DNA from: DATIGJ01 sp035644155
GTDB lineage: Bacteria; Patescibacteriota; Microgenomatia; Levybacterales; UBA12049
Assembly (NCBI GenBank): GCA_035644155.1
Contig: DASQPC010000064.1
Coordinates: 1 to 35,940 of the forward strand
Reading direction: 5' to 3'
DNA: 35,940 nucleotides
A program made the translations under genes and the position numbers. This document shows positions 7,464 to 16,220 of this stretch, one piece after another. Position 1 is the first letter of the stretch. Each line of letters starts with the position of its first letter. Under the pieces are notes generated by a model. That model saw nothing but the letters and a program-made list of their open reading frames with translations, was not told the origin of the DNA and searched no databases.

Positions 7464-9094
7464 CTATTGCTCTTTCTTTCGTGAAAGCTCTTCAAATTTA
7501 GTTTTGTATTCTTGGTAAAGAGGATTGTCTGGTTCTCTAGCGATAAGGTCATTAGCATATCGCAGAGCATACGTATAATCCCCGGTCTCTTCAGCCATAT
7601 TGCCAAAGTCCTCCACCAAGCTGGTAAGTGAAAAATCCCCAAGCTTCATTAAAAAGTTATAATATGCTTCTTGAGCGGCTGGGAAATTTTCACTTTGATA
7701 ATATGAGCGATGCCGGATTAGTTCTGTAGCTCCATTTGGTGGAATACTTCGTAGGTGCTCAGGATGTATGGGTTTACGATTTTTAACATGCTTTTGTAGT
7801 ACTTTTTCTTGTGCAGGGATTAAAACTTTAGAAATTGCTTGGTTTGGTTTGCCATCAATTTCTGCCAACGTCCCAAATCCTCCAGGCCCACCTTGCACTT
7901 CCATAACATATACCTTCCCATCTTGGCCGGGGATAAGATCAACTCCGACAAAATTTGGTAAAGATTGCGCCTCACCTTTTTTTTGAACATGACGATAAAC
8001 TGCTGCTACTGCTTGCCGTGCAGTAGCATGAGCCTTAGCAACAAGTTCAGGATCTTGCAGAACATGGGTACGTAAGGCTCCTGCACCTTTACTGACATTA
8101 ACAGGTTGATCGTCTTTCAAGTGGTAGCGTACCTCTGCATCAATAATCTCAGGTTGAAGACTAAGCGTCGTAATAACTCGAAAGTTAAAATCAAGATCTT
8201 CGGGTTGAAATTCTCTATACTCCCAATCTTTTAGATCTGTTTTATCTCGTAACTCTTTAATATGTTTTGCTAAACCAGGAGCAGGCGGAGGATCAATCCG
8301 TTCTTCAATGAGAAAAGCTTGACTCTTTTTTCCATTTTCCTTTATATACTGTTTAGCTCTATCAATAATTACGTGCGGAAAACGAGCTTCTCCCATAACG
8401 ACTCCATCGCCTCCTGAAGAGTCAGTATTTGGTTTATAGACTATTCCACTGTGGGGAGGAAGTTTACTTACCCATTCTCAATATTGATCCACAAACTGAG
8501 GATCTGAAATATCTTTAACGAGAATACCTCTAGGCATAGGAATACCTGCAGCAGCAAGCACTTGTTTGGTTTGGTATTTGTCATCGGTTACTTTACCAAA
8601 TCTTTTCTCTAATGGAGTTTCTTGGTTTTTGAGTACAGGATCGTTTTCTTTAGAGGGAATTACCAAAATGCTATCAATCGGGATAGGTCGACTCGGTTTG
8701 ACGTGTTTGACTACTGAGTTTCCTTCAGTATCTGGTTCAGTTACCCAGAAAGAATCAGTATAGACTTTAGTTCTCTTATCATCTGCGATAAGGCCAGAAC
8801 AGTGCTCGGTTGGTGCGACAAAAACTGTTGAAACTGTTCTATCGGTCAACCCTGCTGAGACAAAAGCAACAAGCTTATCTAGATATTGAAAATCAAAAGC
8901 ATATCCAATAGTCGCTCTCTTTTCAAAAAAGTCTGCATCTCTAAGCTCAGTACCTTCACACCTTCCAACCCAGTACTACTAAGCCAGAGATGAAGTGATG
9001 CTCCTTGACCTCTAATAAATTCTCTATAACCTCTCGCGCTTTCTACTGCACGCTCTTTGGCGCTCTTTTGTTCTCCTCGTTCTATTGATCCCAT
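7464..9094 (-). pseudogene. ATP-grasp family gene broken by one frameshift and one in-frame TGA
   Basis: Three collinear fragments on the minus strand together cover one ATP-grasp protein of about 540 residues. Fragment 1 (9094 to about 8950) starts MGSIERGEQKSAKERA. The frame then changes somewhere in 8880-8975, and homologous-looking coding (TELRDADFF, then EKRATIGYAFDF) continues in the frame of fragment 2. Fragment 2 holds KVTDDKYQTKQVLAAAGIPM, a typical ATP-grasp entry. It ends in TGA at 8480-8478, after which coding continues in the same frame (EWVSKLPPHSGIVYKPN). Fragment 3 contains the core (SGGDGVVMGEARF, FLIEERI) and a metal/ATP site near VDLIPGQDGKVYVMEVQGGP. The last 70 residues look TPR-like. 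The substrate class cannot be told. The promoter looks intact, so decay is recent or the breaks are assembly errors. Confidence 0.8.
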
Positions 9095-9103
9095 AGGGAA
9101 TAT

Positions 9104-9132
9104 ATTCTAGCAAACTCAGTCTCCTATAGCAA
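9104..9132 (-). promoter_or_regulatory. promoter of the broken ATP-grasp gene
   Basis: Minus strand TTGCTA (9132-9127), a 17-base spacer, then TGCTAGAAT ending at 9104; nine bases to the ATG. Confidence 0.6.
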
Positions 9133-9144
9133 CTATTTCCTCTC

Positions 9145-9174
9145 TGGACATAAGTGACAGAGAAGTGAGATAAT
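9145..9174 (+). promoter_or_regulatory. promoter of the receiver-domain gene
   Basis: TGGACA (9145-9150), an 18-base spacer, and GATAAT (9169-9174) preceded by TGA; nine bases to ATG 9184. Confidence 0.6.
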
Positions 9175-9183
9175 GATGCTGCT

Positions 9184-9639
9184 ATGGATAGTAATAGTAG
9201 TACCGGTAAAATTTTGCTGGTTGAAGATGATTTATTTCTGCGAGATATCTATGTTGAGATTCTGCAGAAAGACGGCTTTACTGTTATAACTGCCGATGAT
9301 GGAGAAGCTGGTGTCGCTCTTGGACAAAACCACCCTGATGCCAAAATCATGCTCCTTGATATTATGTTGCCAAAGATGCATGGGATCGATGTCCTCAAGC
9401 AACTTAAGGCAAACCCCGCTACACAGAAAATTCCCGTTGTGATGTTAACCAATTTGACAGAAGAACATGTCATTCAAGAAGCATTGCATTCAGGAGCAGC
9501 AGGATTTTTGGTAAAAGTGCGCTATACTCCGCCTGAAGTAGTTACGAAAGTAAAGGAGTTTATTAAATTTCAGGAGCAACATCAAATTCAACAAGTCCAA
9601 CCCACCCCACCACCTGATCAAAATACCAATACACAATAG
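9184..9639 (+). CDS. stand-alone response regulator (receiver domain only)
   Basis: CheY-like receiver of 151 residues with no output domain. All phosphotransfer residues are visible: acidic pair D15-D16 (LLVEDD), phosphoacceptor D59 in MLLDIMLP, T89 in VVMLTN and K111 in GFLVKV. A Q/P/T-rich tail of about 25 residues follows the domain. No histidine kinase is encoded nearby, so the partner is unlinked. Such a protein may act by protein-protein contact. The gene stands alone, between the divergent ATP-grasp pseudogene and the convergent histidine phosphatase (two bases from its stop). Confidence 0.92.
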   Translation: MDSNSSTGKILLVEDDLFLRDIYVEILQKDGFTVITADDGEAGVALGQNHPDAKIMLLDIMLPKMHGIDVLKQLKANPATQKIPVVMLTNLTEEHVIQEALHSGAAGFLVKVRYTPPEVVTKVKEFIKFQEQHQIQQVQPTPPPDQNTNTQ

Positions 9640-9641
9640 TT

Positions 9642-10241
9642 TTAGTTTGGTTTAAAGATACTTTGGATAGTCAGTGATTTGTTGTCTTCACGTTCAACCA
9701 GATACACTTCGCCATGTCCTACATAGGTATTGTCACTTGGTCTAATTGATTCGTTGACAATCGGTAGTCCTTCGATTTGCGCTTTCACGAGCATAATAGG
9801 ATCGCCATGGCTGACCGCGACTATTTTTTTGCCTGGATGTTTTTTGAGAACTGACAGCATAAATTTTTGCATACGATTTGCGACATCTTGAATAGTTTCT
9901 CCAACGATCTTTTTGTCTGGGTGGACAAAGATATCGTAATTAAGTGTACTAATATACTGAAAAGTCCTTCCTTGAAGCGATGTTTTGACTTCCAAAAGAT
10001 TATTTGAAAGATGTAGAGGAAGGTGTAATTGTGCTTGAATGATTTGAGCTGATTGCTTGGCGCGCAGTTGTTTGCTTGAATAAAGATAATCGATTTGTTG
10101 TGTTGCCAAAAATGCAGCAGTTTGGGCGAGTTCTTTTTTCCCTTGAACAGATAGTCCAAAACGTGGCAGTCGTCCATACAAAATACCTTTTGGATTAAAT
10201 ACTTCTCCATGTCTGATAAAATAGATTGCTGTTTTCATCAT
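9642..10241 (-). CDS. histidine phosphatase family protein (phosphoglycerate mutase-like)
   Basis: Branch-1 histidine phosphatase of 199 residues. The catalytic RHG motif with H11 is in YFIRHGEVFNPKG, the second histidine is in VAVSHGDPIMLVKA, and an Arg near SSKQLRAKQSAQII fits the third pocket position. The family includes cofactor-dependent phosphoglycerate mutases and small-molecule phosphatases; the sequence does not identify the substrate. Last gene of a five-gene operon: its ATG overlaps the tsaD stop as TAATG. Confidence 0.85.
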   Translation of the reverse strand: MMKTAIYFIRHGEVFNPKGILYGRLPRFGLSVQGKKELAQTAAFLATQQIDYLYSSKQLRAKQSAQIIQAQLHLPLHLSNNLLEVKTSLQGRTFQYISTLNYDIFVHPDKKIVGETIQDVANRMQKFMLSVLKKHPGKKIVAVSHGDPIMLVKAQIEGLPIVNESIRPSDNTYVGHGEVYLVEREDNKSLTIQSIFKPN

Positions 10242-11254
10242 TAGTCAAAATATAATTCTGGGTTGGCAGTGATGTCTTCCCAAGGACTTTGGTTATAATT
10301 ATAGCAGGCAGCAGCGGCAATCATTGCGCCGTTATCTGTACAGAAATTTTTTGATGGAGCAAAAAGTTTGATCGGAAGATGTTTGTCTTTCAGCGTTTGT
10401 TCAAATGTATCTCTGAGCGTTTGATTGGCGGCAACGCCTCCTGAAAGCAGGATTGATTGCACATTGTATGCTTGAGCTGCGTGTATTGTTTTCCTAATCA
10501 AAACTGCAATAATTGCTTGTTGAACAGCTGCACAAAGATCACTTACAGTTTGGCTATCTAATGACGAAAGTGTTTTTACTTCTCGTAGTACGGCAGTTTT
10601 AAGTCCTGAAAATGAAAAGTCATAATCTCCCGAACCAATCAATGGTCGTGGGAAGTTGAATCGTTTGCTATTACCGTTTTTGGCTTCTTTTTCAATTGCT
10701 GGTCCGCCTGGATAGGGAAAACCGATGAGTCTTGCAATTTTATCAAATGCTTCTCCTGCGGCATCATCTCTTGTCCCACCAAGAAGTGTTAGATCGCCAT
10801 GTTTTTTTAGTAACAGTAAATCTGTATGTCCTCCCGAAACAACAAGTGCTAGTGCAGGAAAAGTAATTTCAGAAGCATGTTCAATCCAATTTGCGTAAAT
10901 ATGTCCAATCATATGATTAACAGGAACGATCGGTTTATTAAGGACAAAGGCGAGTGTTTTGGCAGTTTCAACACCAACAAGCAATGAGCCGATAAGCCCT
11001 GGGCCGTAGGTGACAGCGATGGTATCGATATCGGTTAGCTGGAGTTCAGCTTCGGCGAGAGCTTTTTGAACTGTTGGTATGATGTATTTTATTTGTTCTC
11101 GTGCTGCGTTTTCAGGGATAATACCGCCTGTTTTGCTATGCATGGCAAAAGAAGATGCAACTATATTTGCTTTGAGGATGATTTGTTCATCATTTTTTTC
11201 AAGGATTGCTGCTGAGGTTTCATCACAACTGGTTTCAATACCGAGAATTATCAT
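10241..11254 (-). CDS. tsaD: tRNA N6-adenosine threonylcarbamoyltransferase
   Basis: TsaD/Kae1/Gcp transfers threonylcarbamoyl to A37 of ANN-decoding tRNAs, acting with TsaB and TsaE. The 337 residues match the bacterial family. Seen are the start IILGIETSCDETSAAIL (ASKHA nucleotide-binding fold), the metal-binding histidines in HMIGHIYANW, VSGGHTDLLLL, GEAFDKIARLIGFPYPGGP, FSFSGLKTAV, LSGGVAANQTLR and the C-terminal CTDNGAMIA. It follows DUF192 by 11 bases and couples to the histidine phosphatase through TAATG. The other t6A genes are not in the window. Confidence 0.97.
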   Translation of the reverse strand: MIILGIETSCDETSAAILEKNDEQIILKANIVASSFAMHSKTGGIIPENAAREQIKYIIPTVQKALAEAELQLTDIDTIAVTYGPGLIGSLLVGVETAKTLAFVLNKPIVPVNHMIGHIYANWIEHASEITFPALALVVSGGHTDLLLLKKHGDLTLLGGTRDDAAGEAFDKIARLIGFPYPGGPAIEKEAKNGNSKRFNFPRPLIGSGDYDFSFSGLKTAVLREVKTLSSLDSQTVSDLCAAVQQAIIAVLIRKTIHAAQAYNVQSILLSGGVAANQTLRDTFEQTLKDKHLPIKLFAPSKNFCTDNGAMIAAAACYNYNQSPWEDITANPELYFD

Positions 11255-11265
11255 ATTTAGTGGGG

Positions 11266-11733
11266 TTACCTTTTAATTGTTACATTGTCGCCTTTTTTAA
11301 TATTATATTTTTTGACGAGACCGGCATTGATTTCAAGGACATAGTTGGATGCGCCTTCTGGTTGATAGAGAGGTGGGTTTTGCGTGGTTGGAAGTTGGGC
11401 TGGTACGTTCTGGACAAATGAGACGATTGTATTGTTATTAATAAAGATGATATCGATTGGAAATTTCATATTTTTCATCCAAAAAGTAGGAGAGCTTGGT
11501 TGCGTAAAGAAAAACAGCATGCCTTGTGCCTCTTTTATCGATCGATATTTTGTGAGGCCGATTTCCTCATCTTTGCTTGATTTAACAACCTCGACATCAA
11601 ATGTATGCGTACCGATAGTGACACTACCGTTTGGTTTGAGCGCGGAGTATTTATTATTAAATTGAAAAAAAACAAATGCACCAAAGGCAATGAGTAAAAG
11701 ACCGAAAACAACAATTATTTTATTAAGACTCAT
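11266..11733 (-). CDS. DUF192 family protein with N-terminal membrane anchor
   Basis: 155 residues. An uncleaved signal-anchor (IIVVFGLLLIAFGAFVFF) is followed by a DUF192 (COG1430) domain, probably outside the membrane. Family marks are EIGLTKYRSIKEAQGMLFFF, the FWMKNMKFPIDIIFI segment and YVLEINAGLVKKYNIKKGD. The biochemical role of DUF192 is not established. The start overlaps the upstream cytidylyltransferase by four bases (ATGA), so the two are translationally coupled. Confidence 0.88.
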   Translation of the reverse strand: MSLNKIIVVFGLLLIAFGAFVFFQFNNKYSALKPNGSVTIGTHTFDVEVVKSSKDEEIGLTKYRSIKEAQGMLFFFTQPSSPTFWMKNMKFPIDIIFINNNTIVSFVQNVPAQLPTTQNPPLYQPEGASNYVLEINAGLVKKYNIKKGDNVTIKR

Positions 11734-12215
11734 AATTCATTCAGCAAGTGTATAATTTTTGTCGTTGACTGATTTGAAATCTGTGTCATAACATCAACAA
11801 CTTTTGCTCCAATTGCATGTGCTTGTCGCTCTTTATGGCTGCGATTGGCATCACCTGCTGTTGTTGCGATTATAGCAGGTTTTATATGAATTACTAGTTC
11901 ATCATACATTGCATTGGTTGTCATGACGGGAAGAAGTATAACGTAATCGACGAGTGTCAGATGCGCAAGAATTTCTGCTCGATCTTTTTGTGTATTAAAA
12001 GGACGGTTTGGTCCCTTACGTTGTTTAACAGTTTTGTCATTCTCCAGTAACAAAAATAAAATATCTGCTTGTTGTTTTGCTTTTTTCAAAAAGGCAATAT
12101 GCCCAATATGAATAATATCAAAACAGCCACCAGCTACGACGATTTTTTTGCCTTTCCTACGTAGATTTTCAGAAATGCTTATTGATTGTTGTGTTGTGAT
12201 AATTTTATCATTCAT
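11730..12215 (-). CDS. cytidylyltransferase-fold protein (HldE C-terminal domain/RfaE2-like)
   Basis: 161-residue nucleotidyltransferase of the HIGH superfamily. The motif VVAGGCFDIIHIGHIAFLKK contains the H-x-G-H nucleotide-binding signature (H36, H39), and RPFNTQKDRAEIL corresponds to the second conserved region. It resembles the adenylyltransferase half of HldE and related glycerol-3-phosphate cytidylyltransferases. No heptose pathway is seen here, so the sugar-phosphate or alcohol-phosphate substrate is open. Second gene of the VanW operon. Confidence 0.82.
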   Translation of the reverse strand: MNDKIITTQQSISISENLRRKGKKIVVAGGCFDIIHIGHIAFLKKAKQQADILFLLLENDKTVKQRKGPNRPFNTQKDRAEILAHLTLVDYVILLPVMTTNAMYDELVIHIKPAIIATTAGDANRSHKERQAHAIGAKVVDVMTQISNQSTTKIIHLLNEL

Positions 12216-12226
12216 GGAGAAAAAAT

Positions 12227-13669
12227 TTATTGTGTTCCTCTGAGATAAATTGCTTGCCAGGGTCTATAATTTGAGACAAATTTATCTGCAAGGACAACTT
12301 TACCATTTGTTTTCACTGTTCTGGTAAAATAAACATTTGCTCCATCAGCTGCAAAGTCTACTTGTTTGACTTGGTCTTTGGGAAGAGTTGGGTCGTCTTG
12401 ATAAAGCGGAGGAGGAGCGGGAGATTGCGATACAATCACAGGCTGACCAAGGATTGTTTCACGATCATCGTTGGTGCCATAGAGATTAAAGGTAAGCCGT
12501 AGTTCATTGGGATCAAAAACTGTTTGGATCAAAAGATAATGTCCTGTATCATTTTTAAATTTTAAATCGACATTCGGATAATATGTCGCTGCATCAATAC
12601 CAGGTCCTGAATCCTCTTCATAATAGCCAACTCGATACGCATGGGCATGACGTTCGACGATGGGAAGTCCTGCATGAAGCGCAGCACGAAAAAGCGTCGT
12701 TGAAACCTGACAAACCCCACCTCCATCCCCAAGTACTGTTTTCCCATTTTCAATAACATATGCTTGTTTGTAACCAGTAAGAGCGGAAATGTCTCCAACC
12801 GTTTTGGTAAAAGAGAATAGTTGTCCAGGAGCAATAAGCACCCCATTGAGACGTGATGCTGCCAAAGAAATATTATAAATGCGATTTTCTATAGAATGCT
12901 GAAAGAGTGATGTCCCTGATGCTACCAATTCTTTCAAACCCATATTATTTATTTTTTCTGTACTGATTGCAGGTTGAGCCGTTTTTACAGGGATTTCTAA
13001 TCTATTTTCCTGTGCAGTATCTGCCAAAAGCGCTGCAAACATCTGATCTAAGATTTGTTGTTTGAGTTTAGCAACATCAATAGATTGTCCCGCTTTTGAA
13101 AGTTGAAATGCACTGACGCGTCCATCCTCAAAACTAAAAACGCCATTTACAGGTTTGGTATCAATTTGTGCTTGCAGTGGTGCGAGTAATTTATTGAGCT
13201 TGTCTTCTTTATAGTTGTAAGCAGGGGAAAGTTGTATACCTTGCATGTATGCTTGCAGCATAAGACTCATGTTAGAGAGTAAATTATCTGATCGACCGAC
13301 ACTAAATGCTTGTTGTGTTAGCAAATTTTCATCATAACCAAAATTAATTTGTTTTGCAGAAATCGTTGCGGTGACATTGTGACCAGTGAGAATAATTGTA
13401 GTATCTTGTGTATGTTTATTTTTTTGGAAAAAATATGCTTTGACTTCATCGGTCGTTTTGCCACCCAAATCTACGCCATTTACTAAAACTCCTTCATAAA
13501 TGAGGTTGGTATGCATTTGTCGATAACCGATATAGAGAAAACTGACAAAAAAGAAAAATCCAAAAATTGCTCCTAACGAGAACCACAAACAAGCTTTTGC
13601 GAAACGACCTATAAGCTTTCTTTTAGCAGCAAAAGTTTTTACGAGTTTTTTTTGTAGTGGGATTGTCAT
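12227..13669 (-). CDS. VanW family protein with peptidoglycan-binding-like domain
   Basis: 480 residues. A basic cytoplasmic start precedes one transmembrane helix (about 27-48, LWFSLGAIFGFFFFVSFLYI) and a long extracytoplasmic part. Residues about 55-240 look like PG_binding_4 repeats (GVLVNGVDLGGKTTDEV). About 265-400 is the VanW domain, with NRIYNISLAASRLNG, GQLFSFTKTVGDI, GGGVCQVSTTLFRAALHAGL, HAHAYRVGYY and GIDAATYYPNVDLKFKND. VanW lies in vancomycin resistance clusters, but its reaction is unknown; its Cys and His motifs suggest wall-linked catalysis. First gene of a five-gene operon, divergent from the solute-binding protein gene. Confidence 0.9.
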   Translation of the reverse strand: MTIPLQKKLVKTFAAKRKLIGRFAKACLWFSLGAIFGFFFFVSFLYIGYRQMHTNLIYEGVLVNGVDLGGKTTDEVKAYFFQKNKHTQDTTIILTGHNVTATISAKQINFGYDENLLTQQAFSVGRSDNLLSNMSLMLQAYMQGIQLSPAYNYKEDKLNKLLAPLQAQIDTKPVNGVFSFEDGRVSAFQLSKAGQSIDVAKLKQQILDQMFAALLADTAQENRLEIPVKTAQPAISTEKINNMGLKELVASGTSLFQHSIENRIYNISLAASRLNGVLIAPGQLFSFTKTVGDISALTGYKQAYVIENGKTVLGDGGGVCQVSTTLFRAALHAGLPIVERHAHAYRVGYYEEDSGPGIDAATYYPNVDLKFKNDTGHYLLIQTVFDPNELRLTFNLYGTNDDRETILGQPVIVSQSPAPPPLYQDDPTLPKDQVKQVDFAADGANVYFTRTVKTNGKVVLADKFVSNYRPWQAIYLRGTQ

Positions 13670-13684
13670 GTTATTGCTTATCGT

Positions 13685-13690
13685 ATTATA
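13685..13690 (-). promoter_or_regulatory. -10 box of the VanW operon
   Basis: Perfect TATAAT on the minus strand, 15 bases before ATG 13669. It lies one base from the -10 of the divergent gene, so the two promoters must be mutually exclusive. Confidence 0.5.
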
Positions 13691-13691
13691 C

Positions 13692-13697
13692 TATACT
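13692..13697 (+). promoter_or_regulatory. -10 box of the solute-binding protein gene
   Basis: TATACT nine bases before ATG 13707. No -35 at the usual spacing (TTGTCA lies 23 bases upstream). Confidence 0.45.
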
Positions 13698-13706
13698 TAA
13701 GCCACT

Positions 13707-15209
13707 ATGGACGAGAATACGTTATTTAAACAACAAAAAGATAATCCTTTAATCGCACCATCGCTCCAGTCTCCCAATCAACCATCACAACCGATTCAGT
13801 CTTCCCAACAGACTCAACCTACTGAACCTGTCCAGCCAGCACAAGCATCTTCTGAAGAGACTCCACCTCCTTCTTTACCACAATTAACGAGTAATAGGCC
13901 AATGCATAAGCGAGACAATGCGGGATTGTTACGGCTTATCTTAGGTATTGTTGCTGTAGTGATTATTACCTTTTTGGTTATTCTTTTTCTTCCAAAAGGA
14001 GGATTGCAATTACAAAAGGTCAAGCTTGTCTGGTGGGGCTTATGGGAAGATTCTCGCGTTATGCAGCCACTCATTACTGATTTTGAGAAAGAGCATCCCA
14101 ATATCACTATAGAATATATCAAACAAGATAAAGATCACTATGCGGATCGTTTATTGACAAGGATAAAAAATGGGACTGGACCTGATATTTTTCGTTATCA
14201 CAACACGTGGTACCCGATGTTTTCTGAGGTATTACTTCCTTTTTCTTCTGATGTTATCTCCCAAGATGCGTTTAAGAAAAGCTTTTATCCTGTCATGCAA
14301 GCAGATTTGACGAACAATGGCGCAATTTATGGTATTCCTCTGGGCGCAGATTCGTTAAGCCTTTTTGTGAATACTGATCTTCTAAAAGCTGCTGGCGTGA
14401 AACCTCCTACCAATTGGGATGAATTTGTAAATGCCTCAAAAAAGCTGACAGTAAAAGATGCAAACGGAAAAATAAAGACAGCCGGTGCTGCTCTGGGTAC
14501 CTATGGCAATGTGACGCATGCTGCGGATATTATGGCACTTTTGTTTGCTCAGCAAGGGGTTACGATGAAAAATATCTCATCGTCTGCCCAAGATCAGAGT
14601 GATGTTTTAGATTTCTATACATCATTTGCAAAAGGTGATCAAAATACTTGGGATACTACGCTTGATGATTCTCTGTTGTCATTTAGCAAGGGAAATCTTG
14701 CGATGTATTTTGGCTATTCATGGGATATTTTTGCCATACAAAAACTCAATAAAAATTTGCCTTTTAAAGTCTATGCTGTACCAAGTCTCTATAATAAAAC
14801 GATGACTGTTGCTAGTTATTGGGTAGAAGGTGTAGCTGCCAAAAGCACACATCGCAATGAAGCATTGCTTTTTATGCAGTATATTAGCAAAAAAGAGACA
14901 GAACAGAAATTTTATACTGAAACAGCAAAGATACGCGCATTTGGTGAACCATATGCTCGTTCTGATCTTGCAGCATCGTTAAAAAGTAATACAATTGTCT
15001 ATCCTTTCGTCAGTCAGCTCAAAAATGCCACGTCATCAATCTTTGCCAGCGATACATTTGATGGTAATGGTGGTATTAATACCTTGAGCAATACTTATTT
15101 AGAGAATGCAGTCAATAGCATCATTACTGATAATTCTTCAAGCGGAAGTGTTGTTCAAACACTTGATGAAGGTCTCGCCCAAGTGTTTACCAAATATGGG
15201 ATCCAATGA
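13707..15209 (+). CDS. membrane-anchored extracellular solute-binding protein, family 1
   Basis: 500 residues. Instead of a lipoprotein signal there is a cytoplasmic Q/P/S-rich tail of about 70 residues (QSPNQPSQPIQSSQQTQPTE and onward). One transmembrane helix follows (about 74-95, LILGIVAVVIITFLVILFLP), then an extracellular periplasmic-binding-protein fold. Family marks are KLVWWGLWEDSRVMQPLITD, IEYIKQDKDHYADRL, GTGPDIFRYHNTW, YGIPLGADSLSLFVNTDLL and GNLAMYFGYSWD. Family 1 proteins usually bind oligosaccharides for ABC importers. No permease or ATPase gene is adjacent, so it may serve an unlinked importer or only retain sugars at the surface. The next gene overlaps its end by 14 bases. Confidence 0.88.
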   Translation: MDENTLFKQQKDNPLIAPSLQSPNQPSQPIQSSQQTQPTEPVQPAQASSEETPPPSLPQLTSNRPMHKRDNAGLLRLILGIVAVVIITFLVILFLPKGGLQLQKVKLVWWGLWEDSRVMQPLITDFEKEHPNITIEYIKQDKDHYADRLLTRIKNGTGPDIFRYHNTWYPMFSEVLLPFSSDVISQDAFKKSFYPVMQADLTNNGAIYGIPLGADSLSLFVNTDLLKAAGVKPPTNWDEFVNASKKLTVKDANGKIKTAGAALGTYGNVTHAADIMALLFAQQGVTMKNISSSAQDQSDVLDFYTSFAKGDQNTWDTTLDDSLLSFSKGNLAMYFGYSWDIFAIQKLNKNLPFKVYAVPSLYNKTMTVASYWVEGVAAKSTHRNEALLFMQYISKKETEQKFYTETAKIRAFGEPYARSDLAASLKSNTIVYPFVSQLKNATSSIFASDTFDGNGGINTLSNTYLENAVNSIITDNSSSGSVVQTLDEGLAQVFTKYGIQ

Positions 15210-16146
15210 CAAACAACGTAATGATGCTAAAGAAGCAATTCTTACAACACTTCTCTATAGTGATATCTTTGATTTTCCTCTGACAAAAGAAGAGCTGTGG
15301 CGGTTTTTAATCAGTGAAAGAAAAATTGGCAAAGAGGAGTTCGAACGAGAATTGAAGCGACTCTCCAAGAAAAAAGAGATCAAGAATCAAGAATCAAGAA
15401 TTATGGAATATCAAGGATATTATTGTTTTTTGGGTAGAGAAAGCTTCATAAAAACTCGAATCAGGAATCTTCCTGAAGTAGAAAAAAAACTTGCACTTGC
15501 TGAAAAAACAGCTTACTATCTTTCCCATATTCCAACAATTGCTTTTATTGGTTTAAGCGGTGGACTTGCTGTAGAACAGGCAGAAAAGCATGACGATATT
15601 GATTTTTTTATCATTACGAAGAAAAAAACACTTTTTTTGACAAGATTTTTGATTTTTCTCCTTCTTGAATGGATGCAGATCAGACGAAAAAGAGGAAGTA
15701 AACAGGCAGAAAATAAAATTTGTGTTAATTTTCTGCTTGATGAACGTGAATTGTTTTGGCCACAAGAAAAACATGATCTCTACATCGCCCATGAAATTGT
15801 CCAAATGCGGCCACTTTTTGAAAGACAGCAGCTCTATAAAAAATTTCTAAAGAGTAATTTGTGGGTAAGCACTTTTTTGCCAAATAGTACTGATTCCAAA
15901 CAGGTAGTCGTTGGGGAAACATGGCATACTGATTACTATACGTTGCGTTTTATTAGTAATATTTTTTCTTTCCGCTTCTTTTTAGTCATTATACAAAAAC
16001 TACAGGAGTATTATATGAAAAAATATCAAACGACAGAGACTGTTACGCAAACGATTTTGGCATTTCACCCAAACAACTATAGGGTTAAAACTCTTACGAT
16101 TTTACGCTCAAAATGTAAGAAACTCGGTTTATTGACAAACTTCTGA
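15196..16146 (+). CDS. nucleotidyltransferase-fold protein
   Basis: 316 residues from ATG 15196, which overlaps the end of the solute-binding protein gene; an earlier in-frame start at 15106 would overlap it by more than 100 bases and is unlikely. An N-terminal winged-helix-like part (residues 10-90, LLYSDIFDFPLTKEELWRFL) is followed by IAFIGLSGGLAVEQAEKHDD and IDFFIIT. This is the G-[GS]...DxD-type active site of polymerase-beta-like nucleotidyltransferases. The C-terminal half has hydrophobic segments. Substrate unknown. Within the N-terminal part lies a perfect heptanucleotide tandem repeat that adds low-complexity residues KNQESRI. Confidence 0.75.
   Translation: MGSNDKQRNDAKEAILTTLLYSDIFDFPLTKEELWRFLISERKIGKEEFERELKRLSKKKEIKNQESRIMEYQGYYCFLGRESFIKTRIRNLPEVEKKLALAEKTAYYLSHIPTIAFIGLSGGLAVEQAEKHDDIDFFIITKKKTLFLTRFLIFLLLEWMQIRRKRGSKQAENKICVNFLLDERELFWPQEKHDLYIAHEIVQMRPLFERQQLYKKFLKSNLWVSTFLPNSTDSKQVVVGETWHTDYYTLRFISNIFSFRFFLVIIQKLQEYYMKKYQTTETVTQTILAFHPNNYRVKTLTILRSKCKKLGLLTNF
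15381..15401 (+). repeat. three perfect tandem copies of CAAGAAT inside a coding region
   Basis: CAAGAAT occurs three times head to tail (21 bases, so the frame is kept), encoding KNQESRI within the nucleotidyltransferase-fold gene. Copy number could change by slippage; steps other than three units would shift the frame. Confidence 0.85.
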
Positions 16147-16160
16147 ATATTAATTATACT
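16132..16160 (+). promoter_or_regulatory. greA promoter (consensus)
   Basis: TTGACA (16132-16137), a 17-base spacer, and TATACT (16155-16160): the best sigma70-type promoter in the window. Predicted start near 16167, giving a leader of about 54 nt. The -35 lies in the last codons of the upstream gene. Confidence 0.85.
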
Positions 16161-16180
16161 GGCGAAGAAATTAACCATTC

Positions 16181-16214
16181 ATCCCTCACAGAGCAAAAAC
16201 TTGAGGGATTTTTT
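16181..16214 (+). terminator. terminator-like hairpin in the greA leader
   Basis: Perfect 8-bp stem ATCCCTCA (16181-16188) / TGAGGGAT (16202-16209), a 13-base loop, and six T through 16214. It lies between the greA promoter and ATG 16221. It can act as an attenuator, and it also buries the only purine-rich SD-like run (GAGGG). Confidence 0.7.
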
Positions 16215-16220
16215 AAAAAA

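Noticed and set aside
8478..8480. UGA recoded as Gly or Trp genome-wide
   Set aside because: greA, rdgB, lysA, the 157-aa gene and several overlapping ATGA junctions use TGA as a normal stop, so global recoding is excluded. Local read-through remains possible.
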